Assembly: GCF_900100175.1 (NCBI RefSeq)
Contig: NZ_FNEM01000013.1
Location: 1-64,000 of the forward strand
Origin: Ferrimonas sediminum
GTDB lineage: Bacteria > Pseudomonadota > Gammaproteobacteria > Enterobacterales > Shewanellaceae
DNA length: 64,000 bases
Reading direction: 5' to 3'
Shown: one piece after another, positions 48,079-57,312 of the stretch
Layout of the letters: each line of letters starts with the position of its first letter
Position numbering within the stretch: the first letter of the stretch is position 1
Translations under genes and position numbers: made by a program
The notes under the pieces: model-generated
Told to the model about the DNA's origin: nothing
What the model saw: the letters and a program-made list of their open reading frames with translations, nothing else
Database searches by the model: none

Positions 48079-49302
48079 CTAGCCATAAACGAAATAGTTG
48101 ATGACCAGAGCATTGATGATGTCGATAAAGAAGCCGCAGACCAAAGGCACAATAATAAAGGCCCGGTGAGCGGCGCCATATTGCTGGGTGACCGCCGTCA
48201 TGTTGACAATGGCGGTGGCGGTTGAGCCAAGGGTGACACCGCCAAACCCTGAACAGATCACCGCGGCTTCGTAGTTTCGGCCCATCAGGCGGAACACGAT
48301 AAATACCGTAAAGGCCACCGACAGGGTAACTTGCAGGCCGATCACTGCGCTCAGGTAAGCCAGGTTGCCCTGAAGCTCCCAGATTTTCAGACTCATCAGT
48401 GCCATGGTCAGGAACATTCCCAGGCAGATATCCTGAATCAGAGACAGTCCCTTGGTGGCATCCTCGACGTAGCCATGACGGACTGGGTTGTTGCTTCTGA
48501 AGAGCAGCGCACGCCCCAGGTTACCCAGCAAAATTCCCGCCATCAGGCAGGAGACGAACAGGGGCAGACGCACGCCCGCGCTCTCCAGGGCGGCGTTGAG
48601 CAGGTAGCCGATGATCAGCGAGATATTCAGCCACAACCAGGCACGCAGTACCCCGAAGTAGTCGACGGTAACCCGGTTGTCGCTGGCGTGGGCGGTACCG
48701 ATGTCCAGCTCATCCTGGCTGCCGGTGGTCAGCTTATGACGACCGATGAGGTAGCTGGCAATGGGGCCACCGATGACACAGGCCGAGATCAACCCCAGGG
48801 TATTGGAGGCTACCCCCAGCTCCAGGGCGTTGGCGATGCCAAATTCCTCCACAAAGGTGGGGGCCCAGGCCATGGTGGTGCCAACGCCGCCGGTCAGTGA
48901 CACCGAGCCCGAGAGCAGGCCCGCCAGAGGATTTAGCCCAAAAGCGCTGGCAACACTGACGCCAACCAGGTTTTGCAATATGATAAATCCTGCCGCCAGA
49001 CCAATGAGAATCGCCAGAGGGCGGCCTCCCTGAAGCAGGGTTTTAAAGTCTGCTTTTAGGCCGATGCCGGCAAAGAAGTACAGCAGCAGTGCGTCCCGAA
49101 CCTCCATCTCAAAGCTCACTTCAACCTGAAAGAGGGCAAACAGCAGCCCGGTAATGGCGGCACAGACAAAGCCGCCAACCACAGGCTCCGGAATGCTGTA
49201 ACGCTGCAGGGTGGGCGAAGAGGCAATCACCGACTTGCCGATAAACAGTGCCACAATGGCAAGAGTAAAAGTGATAAATTGCGGTATTAGAACAGCTTGC
49301 AT
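48079..49302 (-). CDS. gltS: Sodium/glutamate symporter GltS
   Basis: 407 residues in two inverted halves typical of GltS. The pore-loop signatures are SGSVSLTGGVGTTMAWAP in the first half and SGFGGVTLGSTATAIVNM in the second. It imports glutamate with Na+ through the inner membrane. The C-terminus (FFIDIINALVINYF) fits the family. Transcribed alone; terminated by the hairpin at 48011-48040. Confidence 0.96.
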   Translation of the reverse strand: MQAVLIPQFITFTLAIVALFIGKSVIASSPTLQRYSIPEPVVGGFVCAAITGLLFALFQVEVSFEMEVRDALLLYFFAGIGLKADFKTLLQGGRPLAILIGLAAGFIILQNLVGVSVASAFGLNPLAGLLSGSVSLTGGVGTTMAWAPTFVEEFGIANALELGVASNTLGLISACVIGGPIASYLIGRHKLTTGSQDELDIGTAHASDNRVTVDYFGVLRAWLWLNISLIIGYLLNAALESAGVRLPLFVSCLMAGILLGNLGRALLFRSNNPVRHGYVEDATKGLSLIQDICLGMFLTMALMSLKIWELQGNLAYLSAVIGLQVTLSVAFTVFIVFRLMGRNYEAAVICSGFGGVTLGSTATAIVNMTAVTQQYGAAHRAFIIVPLVCGFFIDIINALVINYFVYG

Positions 49303-49394
49303 TGACCAGGCTCCGAAATGGCAGACCCTATGACTATAGTCTGTGCAGAACGGAACGGCCGTTTAACGGCACGCTTAAGTGGATGGAGCCCGAG

Positions 49395-50858
49395 TTACAG
49401 CAGTGGCGCAAAGGTATAGAAGAACTGCTCCACTAATTTTTTCCACATCGGGCGCAGTTGCCACTGGTGGGCGTCGATGCGGTTGGATTGTTTCAGGTAG
49501 CGATCCAGCAGTTGGCCCAGCTCTCGACAGAAGTCCGGATCGTCGATGGCAAGAGACACTTCGGAATTGAGAAGCAGGCTGCGAATGTCCAGGTTGACAG
49601 TGCCGATGATGCAGTGGTCATCGTCGATGAGCATTGATTTGGTGTGCAGCAGGCCACCACTAAAGCGATAGATCACCACTCCGGCATTGAGCAGTTCAGT
49701 GAAAAAGGCGCGGCTGGCCCATTCCACCATGAAGGAGTCGTTTTTGTCGGGAATGATCAGGTTGACCTCGACGCCACTCTGGGCTGCGGTGCGCAGGGCG
49801 TCCAGTAACTGCTCGCTGGGTACGAAATAGGGTGAGGTCAGAGTGATACTGTGCTTGGCGTGATAGATGCTCAGCAGCAGTACCTGCTGAATGATGGACT
49901 CGGGCAACCCCTGTCCTGAGGGAATCACCTGGACCGAATCTTCGGCATGACGATGTTCCCGGGAGCTCTCGGCTTGAGGCAGGGCGATCTCATCCAGCAG
50001 CCTTTCATCGGTTTCAAACTCCCAGTCCCAGCTCTGCAGAGCGGCCAGGGAGCACACCGATGGGCCGGTGAGTCGAACCATAATGTCAATCCATTCGCCG
50101 ACGCCGGCACTCTGTTTGAAGTAGCGACTGTCCACCAGGTTCATTGAGCCGGTGTAGGCGATGCGCTGATCGATGACCACAATTTTGCGATGCTGGCGAA
50201 GATCCATACGCCTTAAGAACATCCGCAGAGGGTTGACGCCCAGGGCTTTGACGATGCTGACCCCCTGTTGTTCGAGTTTCTTTGGCCAGCGGCTATTGAA
50301 AAATTCGCGGCTGCCGGCTCCGTCCAGCAGCAGGCGTACTGTAACCCCGCGCTGACGGGCCTCGATCAGGGCATCGGCCACTTCATCGACCAGGCCGCCG
50401 GGGTGCCAGATATAGAACTCCATGTGAATGGTGTCACTGGCCTGATGAATGTCGTTGATGATGCGTTCAAGAATGGTCTGGCTGTTTTCAATCAGTTCCA
50501 AATCGTTGCCCAGCAGGGCAGGAATCCCTAGGCGACGCAGGCTCAGCTCGTGCAGGGGGCGGACGTGCTGGCCCAGGCGCCGATCGGACTGTGCCTGACG
50601 GTGCAGTCGTTCATTCCAGTATTTGAACGGCGCGGTCATCTCCTTGACCCGCTGCTTGCGCTTACGGCCAATGTTGAGCTCACCGAACAGCAGATACACC
50701 ACCACCCCAAACAGAGGAATGATGTAGATCAGCAGCAACCAGGCCAGCGATACGCCAAAGGGGCGGCGCTTGAGCACAATGCGCAGCGACACACCGGCGA
50801 TCACAATCCAGTAGGCGGCGACCAGAGTCAGGGGCAACAGTTGGTAAAATTGGCTCAC
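49395..50858 (-). CDS. cls: Cardiolipin synthase (ClsA type)
   Basis: 487 residues. Two N-terminal membrane helices (about 6-65) are followed by two phospholipase D domains, each with an HKD motif: HRKIVVIDQRIAYTGSMN and HTKSMLIDDDHCIIGTVNLD. The enzyme joins two phosphatidylglycerols into cardiolipin and glycerol. The ClsA-type N-terminus separates it from ClsB/ClsC. Its 5' side faces the orphan EEP fragment and the accessory island. No operon partner. Confidence 0.95.
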   Translation of the reverse strand: MSQFYQLLPLTLVAAYWIVIAGVSLRIVLKRRPFGVSLAWLLLIYIIPLFGVVVYLLFGELNIGRKRKQRVKEMTAPFKYWNERLHRQAQSDRRLGQHVRPLHELSLRRLGIPALLGNDLELIENSQTILERIINDIHQASDTIHMEFYIWHPGGLVDEVADALIEARQRGVTVRLLLDGAGSREFFNSRWPKKLEQQGVSIVKALGVNPLRMFLRRMDLRQHRKIVVIDQRIAYTGSMNLVDSRYFKQSAGVGEWIDIMVRLTGPSVCSLAALQSWDWEFETDERLLDEIALPQAESSREHRHAEDSVQVIPSGQGLPESIIQQVLLLSIYHAKHSITLTSPYFVPSEQLLDALRTAAQSGVEVNLIIPDKNDSFMVEWASRAFFTELLNAGVVIYRFSGGLLHTKSMLIDDDHCIIGTVNLDIRSLLLNSEVSLAIDDPDFCRELGQLLDRYLKQSNRIDAHQWQLRPMWKKLVEQFFYTFAPLL

Positions 50859-50942
50859 ATTGGTTCTAAAATGAGGGTAAGTGCTTCAAATATACACCCT
50901 AATTGCTCAGCTGGCAGCGGTTTCAGGTCAACTGACTCGCGA

Positions 50943-51008
50943 TCAGCTGCTACTGGGCTGATAATCGAACTGCACCGACAACGGAGTGTGATCCGAGTTG
51001 GTGTAGTA
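50943..51008 (-). repeat. Left copy of diverged direct repeat (EEP 3' end)
   Basis: This 66-base stretch aligns without gaps to 61150-61215, the last codons of the intact EEP gene, with about 50 identical bases and the same orientation, frame and stop position. It forms the left border of the 51-61 kb accessory segment. Confidence 0.75.
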
Positions 51009-51029
51009 GGGGGGATCATCATTGCTGTT
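50943..51029 (-). pseudogene. Orphan 3' fragment of an EEP-family gene
   Basis: Read on the minus strand, this encodes about 28 residues ending a domain of the endonuclease/exonuclease/phosphatase family: SDHTPLSVQFDY and a short tail, then a stop at 50943-50945. The intact gene at 61150 ends SDHTPLYVQFDY. An in-frame stop at 51030-51032 closes the fragment upstream, and no further EEP sequence is visible. It is a displaced or decayed gene end. Confidence 0.75.
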
Positions 51030-51405
51030 TTACTGTGCGAACGCGCTATAACAGTAGCCAATGTTGGGTGAGGACAAACTGCCACTGCTTGGTGTTGTTA
51101 AGTTAAAACGTTGTCTGTTGTTATTCACTTGAAGCTATCTTTATCATTGTTTTCATTTTGTGACCAACATCTAAGTCTATTGATAAGTCATTATTGATTG
51201 AACGGCATTCTGTGATCTTTGTTGCGGCGGACTGGGTTAATTTCAAAGAACATTATCGATATTCATTCGAATCTGAGTGCATGGGTTGTTCTGTTGAGAG
51301 GACCTTAGTTGTCTTCTAGCTAACGTTTACCTTCTCTTTACTTAAAGTGAAGTACCGTTGCCACATGCAGTTGGGCTCGGACTTTTTTGATCTGGAGACA
51401 AAGTG
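51030..51405. other. AT-rich region before the response regulator
   Basis: Start of the composition shift. It contains near-direct repeats TTTAC at 51326 and 51337 (11-base period, usual for OmpR/PhoB-type sites) and the near-palindrome CTTTACTT-A-AAGTGAAG (51336-51352), 54 bases before the regulator gene. A binding site for the regulator itself is plausible. Confidence 0.5.
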
Positions 51406-52083
51406 ATGGTTGAGATTTTACTGGTGGAAGATGACTTAGATCTTGCTTCCACAGTATCAGATTTTTTTGAGATCAAAGGGTTTTGTTGTGATCATGCAAT
51501 ACATGGTCAAATTGCCTTGAATCTTATCACAAGCCATCAATATCAAGTTATTGTCCTTGACATTAATCTCCCTAAAATTAATGGCTTTGATCTGTGTCGA
51601 AAGTTAAGGGAGCAGGGTGTTGATACTCCAATATTAATGCTGACTTCAAAATCAAGTTTGGAAGACAAGTTACAAGGTTTTGAATGTGGTGCAGATGATT
51701 ATTTGGTAAAGCCGTTTGCTATGCAAGAATTGCTTGCACGGATAAATGCGTTAAGCCTTCGTAGAAGTGGTCAAGTTAAGCAGCGCACTTTTTCAGGAAT
51801 AAAAATAGATGAGCAACAGCGCTGCACATCTATCGAAGGTAATCATCTTAAATTGTCGCCCACGGAGTTCAATATTCTTAAACTTCTGGTTTCTCATGCG
51901 CCTGAACCGGTGTCTAGGACATGCATTCAAGATAACATATGGAGTGAAGAGTTACCTGAAACTGACTGCCTTAAAGTTCATATATATAAGATTAGGAAAG
52001 AACTTGGTCGTTTCGGAAGAGCCGATGTTCTTAAAACTATCAAAGGATTTGGTTTTGCATTAAAGGCTAACAATGAAGATTAG
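51406..52083 (+). CDS. OmpR-family response regulator
   Basis: 225 residues. A receiver domain with the acidic pair (VEDDLD), phospho-acceptor Asp52 (LDINLP), LMLTSK and LVKPF is followed by an OmpR/PhoB winged helix (LKLSPTEFNILKLLVSHAPEPVSR, then LKVHIYKIRKELG). ATG 51406 has GGAG eight bases upstream; a GTG one codon earlier is possible. It overlaps its kinase gene by 11 bases. Base composition is much more AT-rich than the cls side. It probably controls the downstream respiratory cluster. Confidence 0.93.
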   Translation: MVEILLVEDDLDLASTVSDFFEIKGFCCDHAIHGQIALNLITSHQYQVIVLDINLPKINGFDLCRKLREQGVDTPILMLTSKSSLEDKLQGFECGADDYLVKPFAMQELLARINALSLRRSGQVKQRTFSGIKIDEQQRCTSIEGNHLKLSPTEFNILKLLVSHAPEPVSRTCIQDNIWSEELPETDCLKVHIYKIRKELGRFGRADVLKTIKGFGFALKANNED

Positions 52084-53326
52084 TCGCAGTGTAAAATTAT
52101 ACTTCTGTTTTTCAATGGTGGCTCTGGGTTTGAGTTTAGCCATGCTGGCCTCTTCTTTTAGTGCTTATTATTACGTGTTAGGAATGGATGCAGAACTACG
52201 TAGTACAATGGTTTTGGCCTCTGATATTAAAGGTGTTAGTGATGGTGAACCTAAAGAGACCTTTGGATTTATTGTTGCGAGTCGCTGGGAAGACCTGCCA
52301 TTAGAAATAAGGAATAAATTCGTTAGCGACCCCAAGGGTCAATATGAATTAAAGAAGTTTTTGCCCAAGACATCTTTGTTTAGTCACCCTGAGGCCGGTT
52401 ACTATACTCTGCTTGCGATCAACGAAGAGGGTGAAAAGAGGTATGTTGCTAAAGTTTTTACCAATATACTTCCGAAGAGGCTATGCCCAGAAGACTATGA
52501 CCAGTTTGGAGATATTTCTGCATTTGGCGTACTGATCTTCTGCTTCTTTTCATTATCATTGGCATTGTTTTTAAATAGTATCGCTAAGCCGGTGGAGCAG
52601 TTGATACATTGGGCGACAAATCTTCGTGATGGGAATTATGAGCTTCCAGAAAATGGATTTAAATTTAAGGAGCTTGATAACCTTTCCGAACTGATTAGAA
52701 ACAACATCGTTGCAGTGCATCAGAGTGTACGGCGAGAAAAAGAGTTTCTAGACTATTCAAGTCATGAATTGCGTACGCCCTTGGCTACCATCAAGAGTAA
52801 TATCGAATTGCTGGGGTTGTGGGAACAATTGGATGGGGCGAAAAGAAACAATGTCGTCAAGCGACTCGAGCGGGCTGCTAATACGATGTCTGGTTTGACC
52901 AATACATTGTTATGGCTTACTAAGGAAGATTATTCCAAATTGAATAAAGAACAAATTCAGTTGGACTTACTCCTGGATGAGGTTGTTAAGGAAAATTATT
53001 ATCTTCTGAATGAAAGGGAAGTGACCGTCAAACTTGAGAACTCTCCATATGACATGGTGGCCTCCAAAGAGGCGTGTCGAATTGTCCTTGGCAATATTGT
53101 TCGAAATGCATTTCAGCATACCTATTCTGGTACTGTTCGATTGAAGCAAATCGAAGGCCAATTGGTATGCGAGAACATCAATTTAGACAAGCAGTTCGAT
53201 AATGGTTCGGGGGTGGGTTTCGGGCTAGGGCTTAAACTTATCAAGAAAGTAACTGAAAATACCGGGTGGTTATTTAGTAACACTGAGTCAGAGTTTGGTA
53301 GATATGTAACGTTAAGTTTCAAATAG
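52073..53326 (+). CDS. Sensor histidine kinase
   Basis: 417 residues. Membrane helix 1 spans about 10-34, a periplasmic sensor of about 110 residues shows no family I recognise, and membrane helix 2 spans about 150-170. HAMP-like and DHp regions follow, with phospho-acceptor His231 in YSSHELRTPLATIKSN, and an ATPase domain with N box GNIVRNAFQHT and glycine loop GSGVGFGLGLKL. The sensor has a single Cys near its end (LCPEDYDQF). It starts inside the regulator gene, and the dba/dsbI-like genes follow after 61 bases. Confidence 0.92.
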   Translation: MKISRSVKLYFCFSMVALGLSLAMLASSFSAYYYVLGMDAELRSTMVLASDIKGVSDGEPKETFGFIVASRWEDLPLEIRNKFVSDPKGQYELKKFLPKTSLFSHPEAGYYTLLAINEEGEKRYVAKVFTNILPKRLCPEDYDQFGDISAFGVLIFCFFSLSLALFLNSIAKPVEQLIHWATNLRDGNYELPENGFKFKELDNLSELIRNNIVAVHQSVRREKEFLDYSSHELRTPLATIKSNIELLGLWEQLDGAKRNNVVKRLERAANTMSGLTNTLLWLTKEDYSKLNKEQIQLDLLLDEVVKENYYLLNEREVTVKLENSPYDMVASKEACRIVLGNIVRNAFQHTYSGTVRLKQIEGQLVCENINLDKQFDNGSGVGFGLGLKLIKKVTENTGWLFSNTESEFGRYVTLSFK

Positions 53327-53387
53327 CCTATTAGGCTAATTATAAGTTCCCAGTCTTGTTTTGGCAGGAATATTAATTGAGGAAATC

Positions 53388-53555
53388 ATGGAATTCACCA
53401 TATTTTGCATCATCGCTTACACGGCTTATATTGTTTATAAGAAGCCACATAAGCAAAAGTTAGCAGACCGTCTTTTGTTTACTTGCTTGGGTCTCGGTCT
53501 ATTTACGTGGGTCATGATGTCTTGGGGCTACTTAATGCCCGTTGGTAATTATTAA
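53388..53555 (+). CDS. Small membrane protein, Dba-like by context
   Basis: 55 residues with two hydrophobic helices (FTIFCIIAYTAYIVY and LLFTCLGLGLFTWVMMSWGYL) joined by a basic loop, KKPHKQK. GAGG lies six bases before ATG 53388, so it is a real small gene. It sits nine bases before the DsbI-type gene. In Campylobacter a small protein, Dba, is encoded just before DsbI; the position suggests an equivalent, but sequence likeness could not be tested. Confidence 0.75.
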   Translation: MEFTIFCIIAYTAYIVYKKPHKQKLADRLLFTCLGLGLFTWVMMSWGYLMPVGNY

Positions 53556-53564
53556 GAGTAAGTT

Positions 53565-55031
53565 ATGAAAAAAGACCTGTTTAATAATTTGGCTGGTGCC
53601 GCATCTATAGGGATTATGGCATTCCCAGTAGGCATTGCGTGTTTTATATTCGGTTTTATTTTGCTGGATAACCCTTGTGCATTCTGCTGGCAGGAACGTA
53701 CAGCCATGATTTTGATTGCACTTACAGCAATGTTTATTATCCGCTATGGCTTGCGGCCAAAGTACATTGCTGCTCTCATATGGTTAGGGATTTACGGTGC
53801 GTACATGTCCACGCTACACACCTCCTTCTATCTGGGATGGGATGTTGGACAAGGTCAGTCCCTTAAGATTCTTGGTGCCCACACTTATACTTGGGCTCTG
53901 TTTGTGTTTGTCGTTGTCTTGGTGGTGGTGGCACTACTGCTGGCAGCGGTTGGCAATAGTTTTCCTGCTAATCAAGTTCGTGATGAGAATTTATTTGGGG
54001 TGCCTAAGCTGGCCTTTATAGTTTTTTTTGTGGTAATTGGCGGCAATATCGTTCAGGCATTTACTCAAACCGGTCCGCTTCCTTTTGTCGGGCAAGATGC
54101 TCCAGGTAGAGTATCTTTTTTCCCAAGCTATATGAGTTGGGAAATGGATCATTGGCCTCGTCAATCTCCTGATGCCCGTGGTGGGTACGCGATTAAGGAC
54201 GTTGACCTTAATGAGTTCAGTATTCAGAAGCCTGTATTCAGTGATGCTCCTTTAGCTAAAGTTGAAGCGTTGATTGATCTGCCCACCGAGATTAACAGTC
54301 GGGTGACCGCCATTGATTATCAGCAGGAAACAGATCGTTATGCGGTAACTACAGAAGACAGTTGGGTTTACGTTCTCAGCGGTGATCTTCGCCGAGTACT
54401 GACTAAGGCCCACGTCGATGGCATGTATCAAATTCATGTGTCAAAACTGGTCGGTATTAGCTTCATTTCCGATACCACCTTGGTGGCTATGGGAGACAAT
54501 AAGGCATATGTAGTTCTTGAGTTGGATGAGAATCATACCTGGGCTTCGAACTATCGCCCTTTCAGGGACAGTGATAATGGCATCGGCGAGCTGTATCGTG
54601 GAGTATTTCTGACGGTAAGAGCTAAGTATGCTTATGCTTTATCTCTTGGCTTTGACCAAGGTAGTAATCGTTTGATTACAATAACGGTCCCTAACGAGAA
54701 ATCCGCTCCAATAGTTTCTTCACAGTTTGATGTCTCGGATATGACGCTGTCGGCTGAAAATAACATGAAGACGGATTCAAAATATAACCAAGGCTTTTTA
54801 AGCGAATATCCATACATAACAGGGATTGATATTGGAGATGACAAAGGATATGTAATTAATTCCAGAGGCGGAGAGATCATATCCGTTAACCTTCGAAGCG
54901 GAGAGGCTACTGGAAAATTAAGGTTTATAACAATTAAAAATTTCCAAGGGTTGGTTAGAAAAGAAGACTCTTTCCAAACCGTTAATTTTAATAAAGGTGT
55001 CAATTCAGTATTCGAAATTAGAGAGGGATAA
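53565..55031 (+). CDS. dsbI: DsbI-type disulfide oxidoreductase with C-terminal propeller-like domain
   Basis: 488 residues. The N-terminal DsbB-like part has five membrane helices (about 14-165) and the redox pair Cys38-Cys41 (NPCAFCWQER). A periplasmic C-terminal domain of about 300 residues follows, rich in repeated beta strands (TAIDYQQETDRYAVTTEDSW, then SFISDTTLVAMGDNKAYVVL), like the beta-propeller of Campylobacter DsbI. Only three Cys are present (26, 38, 41), so the second redox pair of DsbB is missing. It probably helps fold or oxidise a partner of the adjacent respiratory enzyme. The gene is AT-rich. Confidence 0.82.
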   Translation: MKKDLFNNLAGAASIGIMAFPVGIACFIFGFILLDNPCAFCWQERTAMILIALTAMFIIRYGLRPKYIAALIWLGIYGAYMSTLHTSFYLGWDVGQGQSLKILGAHTYTWALFVFVVVLVVVALLLAAVGNSFPANQVRDENLFGVPKLAFIVFFVVIGGNIVQAFTQTGPLPFVGQDAPGRVSFFPSYMSWEMDHWPRQSPDARGGYAIKDVDLNEFSIQKPVFSDAPLAKVEALIDLPTEINSRVTAIDYQQETDRYAVTTEDSWVYVLSGDLRRVLTKAHVDGMYQIHVSKLVGISFISDTTLVAMGDNKAYVVLELDENHTWASNYRPFRDSDNGIGELYRGVFLTVRAKYAYALSLGFDQGSNRLITITVPNEKSAPIVSSQFDVSDMTLSAENNMKTDSKYNQGFLSEYPYITGIDIGDDKGYVINSRGGEIISVNLRSGEATGKLRFITIKNFQGLVRKEDSFQTVNFNKGVNSVFEIREG

Positions 55032-55095
55032 TTCTAACTAGTACTTTCGTGTCCAGTTATTAAACGCTATATAAAAATATTCGGATGATAAAAAT

Positions 55096-57303
55096 ATGAA
55101 ACTTAACAGAAGAAGCTTTCTTCAAAGTGTTGGTGCTGCTGGTGCCACAGCTTCGCTAAGTGGCTTGGTTCCAGGAGTTACCAATGCCAAAGTCAGGGGC
55201 GAAAACCGCGACATCATGGCCAAGCGCCAGGGTGATATCGTTTACCACAGTTGCCTGCGTAACTGTGCTGACCGCTGCCTGCTGAAATTTACCGTGCAAA
55301 ATGGTCGTGCCACTTACGTGGAAGGTGCCGCCGAGCAGCGTAAGACCGGTACCTGTCCTTGCGTGAAGGGCATGACCTATATCCAATACACCTACTCGCC
55401 AGATCGAATCCTGCACCCCATGGAGCGTGTTGGGCCCAAGGGCAGTGGCAAATGGCGTCGCATTTCCTGGGATGATGCCTACGGCAAGATCGCAGGTCGA
55501 TTCAAATCGATTATCGAAGAGCACGGCTCCCAGGCCATTATGCCTTACAGTTACTCAGGTAACTATGGTGCCATCGGCATGTACGGTGCAGCAGAGCGTT
55601 TCTTCAACAAGATCAACGCCCGCTTCCTGGATCGTTATGTTTGTGCCTACTCCGGTTCCTATGGGGTGATGTCCGCCCTGGGTACCTCCAACGGTCCGGA
55701 TCCTGAGGATTCCGTTTACTCCGATCTGTACATCTCTCACGGTTGGAACGAAGCGGCGACCAACGTCCACTACCTGAAGTACATCAACGTCGCCCGCGAC
55801 AAAGGTTGCAAGGTGATTGTGGTGAACCCCATCCGTACTCCTCTGGCGTCCCAAGCGGATCTGCACATCCAGCTGCGTCCCGGTACCGACGTGCACTTCT
55901 TCGCGGCGGTGATGAAGTACATGATCGACAACGATCTGCACGACAAAGCTTACATTGATGCCAATACCAAAGACTTCGATGCCCTGGTTAAGCAGCTTAA
56001 GACCGTCTCCATTGACGAGTGCCTGAGCATCAGCAATGTTGGTAACGACGACTTTATGGAGTTTGTTAAACTCTACACCGAGGCCAAGCTGGCCCACTGG
56101 CGCCTGGGTTACGGCATTGTGCGTAACTACACCGGTGGTCGTATCGCCCGTGCCGCTTGTCTGCTGCACGCCGTCGGCGGTCACTACGGCAAGATTGGTA
56201 ACGGCCTTTCCTACGACAACATGCAGGCCTGGGGCTGTGGTGACCACGACAAGGTGCGTGCCAAGCACTTGCGTACCAACCACGATGTGGGTCATGTGAA
56301 CATTACCGAACTGGCTAAAGCGCTGGATCCGGTGAACCCAACCGCCTACGACGCGCCCTGCGATCCCGTGAAGGCGATGCTGTTCTACAATGGCAACCCC
56401 GCGGCTATGGCCCCCGATGTCAATAAGGTGCTGGAGCACATGAAGCGTGAAGACCTGTTCGTAGTGGGCTTCGACTTCAACATGCACGATTCCATGGACG
56501 TATGTGACATCATCCTGCCTGCAGCCACCCAGTTCGAAACCTCCGACATCATCGGTTCCTACGGCTTCTTCGATCTGCAGGTGTGCGATCAGGTTATTGA
56601 GCCTCTGGGCGAGTCCAAGAGCAACTGGACCTTCTTCAGTGAGCTGGCCAAGGCGATGGGTTATACCGACCCTGAATTCGATGAAACCAACGACGACATG
56701 ATCCGTCAGTTCATGAGCTCCGACAGCCCTCATCTGGTTAATGCGAACATCGATTACGATCGCATCATGAAAGAGAAGTTCATCAAGGTGTGGGAGCAGC
56801 GTCCCTTCCTGGCCGACGGCAAGTTCGGCACTGAGAGTGGCAAGATTGAGTTCAAATCCAAGTACATGGAGAAGAAACACTTCCACCCTGTATTGGATCT
56901 GGGACAGGTTGAAGACTGGATGATCCCAGAGGAGCGCAATCTGCCGTTCCGTATGGTCAGCCCGGCCCTGATTCAGCGAATGAACTGTGAGTTCTACAAC
57001 GTGAAGTACATCCGTAACTTCCCGGCTTACACCGTCACCATCAACCCCAATGATGCGGCCGCCCGCGGCATCAAAGACAACGACAAGGTACGGGTGTTCA
57101 ACCACAGGGGTGAGGTGTTCCTTACTGCCGTCGTTAGCGACCAGGTGGACACCGGCGTTGTGCTGACGGTGAAAAATAACCTGCGCCGCTTTAACCCCAA
57201 CGGCAGTCAGACCTGCACCAACATGCTGACCACAGACCGCTTGGCGGATCTGGGGGGCTGTTCTGCGTACCACTCCACCAACGTGGATATTCAAAAGGCT
57301 TAA
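55096..57303 (+). CDS. Molybdopterin oxidoreductase catalytic subunit (DMSO reductase family)
   Basis: 735 residues with a twin-arginine signal (NRRSFLQSVGAAGATASL), so exported folded. An N-terminal [4Fe-4S] site has Cys53, 57, 61 and 87 or 89, and bis-MGD binding domains follow. The molybdenum ligand is probably Ser186 in YVCAYSGSYG by comparison with DmsA, with Cys183 an alternative. It is too short for formate dehydrogenase and has no selenocysteine. The natural substrate (an S-oxide, N-oxide or oxyanion) is unknown. It heads the set with ferredoxin, TorD and cytochrome b, and its codon use is GC-normal, unlike the genes before it. Confidence 0.9.
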   Translation: MKLNRRSFLQSVGAAGATASLSGLVPGVTNAKVRGENRDIMAKRQGDIVYHSCLRNCADRCLLKFTVQNGRATYVEGAAEQRKTGTCPCVKGMTYIQYTYSPDRILHPMERVGPKGSGKWRRISWDDAYGKIAGRFKSIIEEHGSQAIMPYSYSGNYGAIGMYGAAERFFNKINARFLDRYVCAYSGSYGVMSALGTSNGPDPEDSVYSDLYISHGWNEAATNVHYLKYINVARDKGCKVIVVNPIRTPLASQADLHIQLRPGTDVHFFAAVMKYMIDNDLHDKAYIDANTKDFDALVKQLKTVSIDECLSISNVGNDDFMEFVKLYTEAKLAHWRLGYGIVRNYTGGRIARAACLLHAVGGHYGKIGNGLSYDNMQAWGCGDHDKVRAKHLRTNHDVGHVNITELAKALDPVNPTAYDAPCDPVKAMLFYNGNPAAMAPDVNKVLEHMKREDLFVVGFDFNMHDSMDVCDIILPAATQFETSDIIGSYGFFDLQVCDQVIEPLGESKSNWTFFSELAKAMGYTDPEFDETNDDMIRQFMSSDSPHLVNANIDYDRIMKEKFIKVWEQRPFLADGKFGTESGKIEFKSKYMEKKHFHPVLDLGQVEDWMIPEERNLPFRMVSPALIQRMNCEFYNVKYIRNFPAYTVTINPNDAAARGIKDNDKVRVFNHRGEVFLTAVVSDQVDTGVVLTVKNNLRRFNPNGSQTCTNMLTTDRLADLGGCSAYHSTNVDIQKA

Positions 57304-57312
57304 GGAATCATC

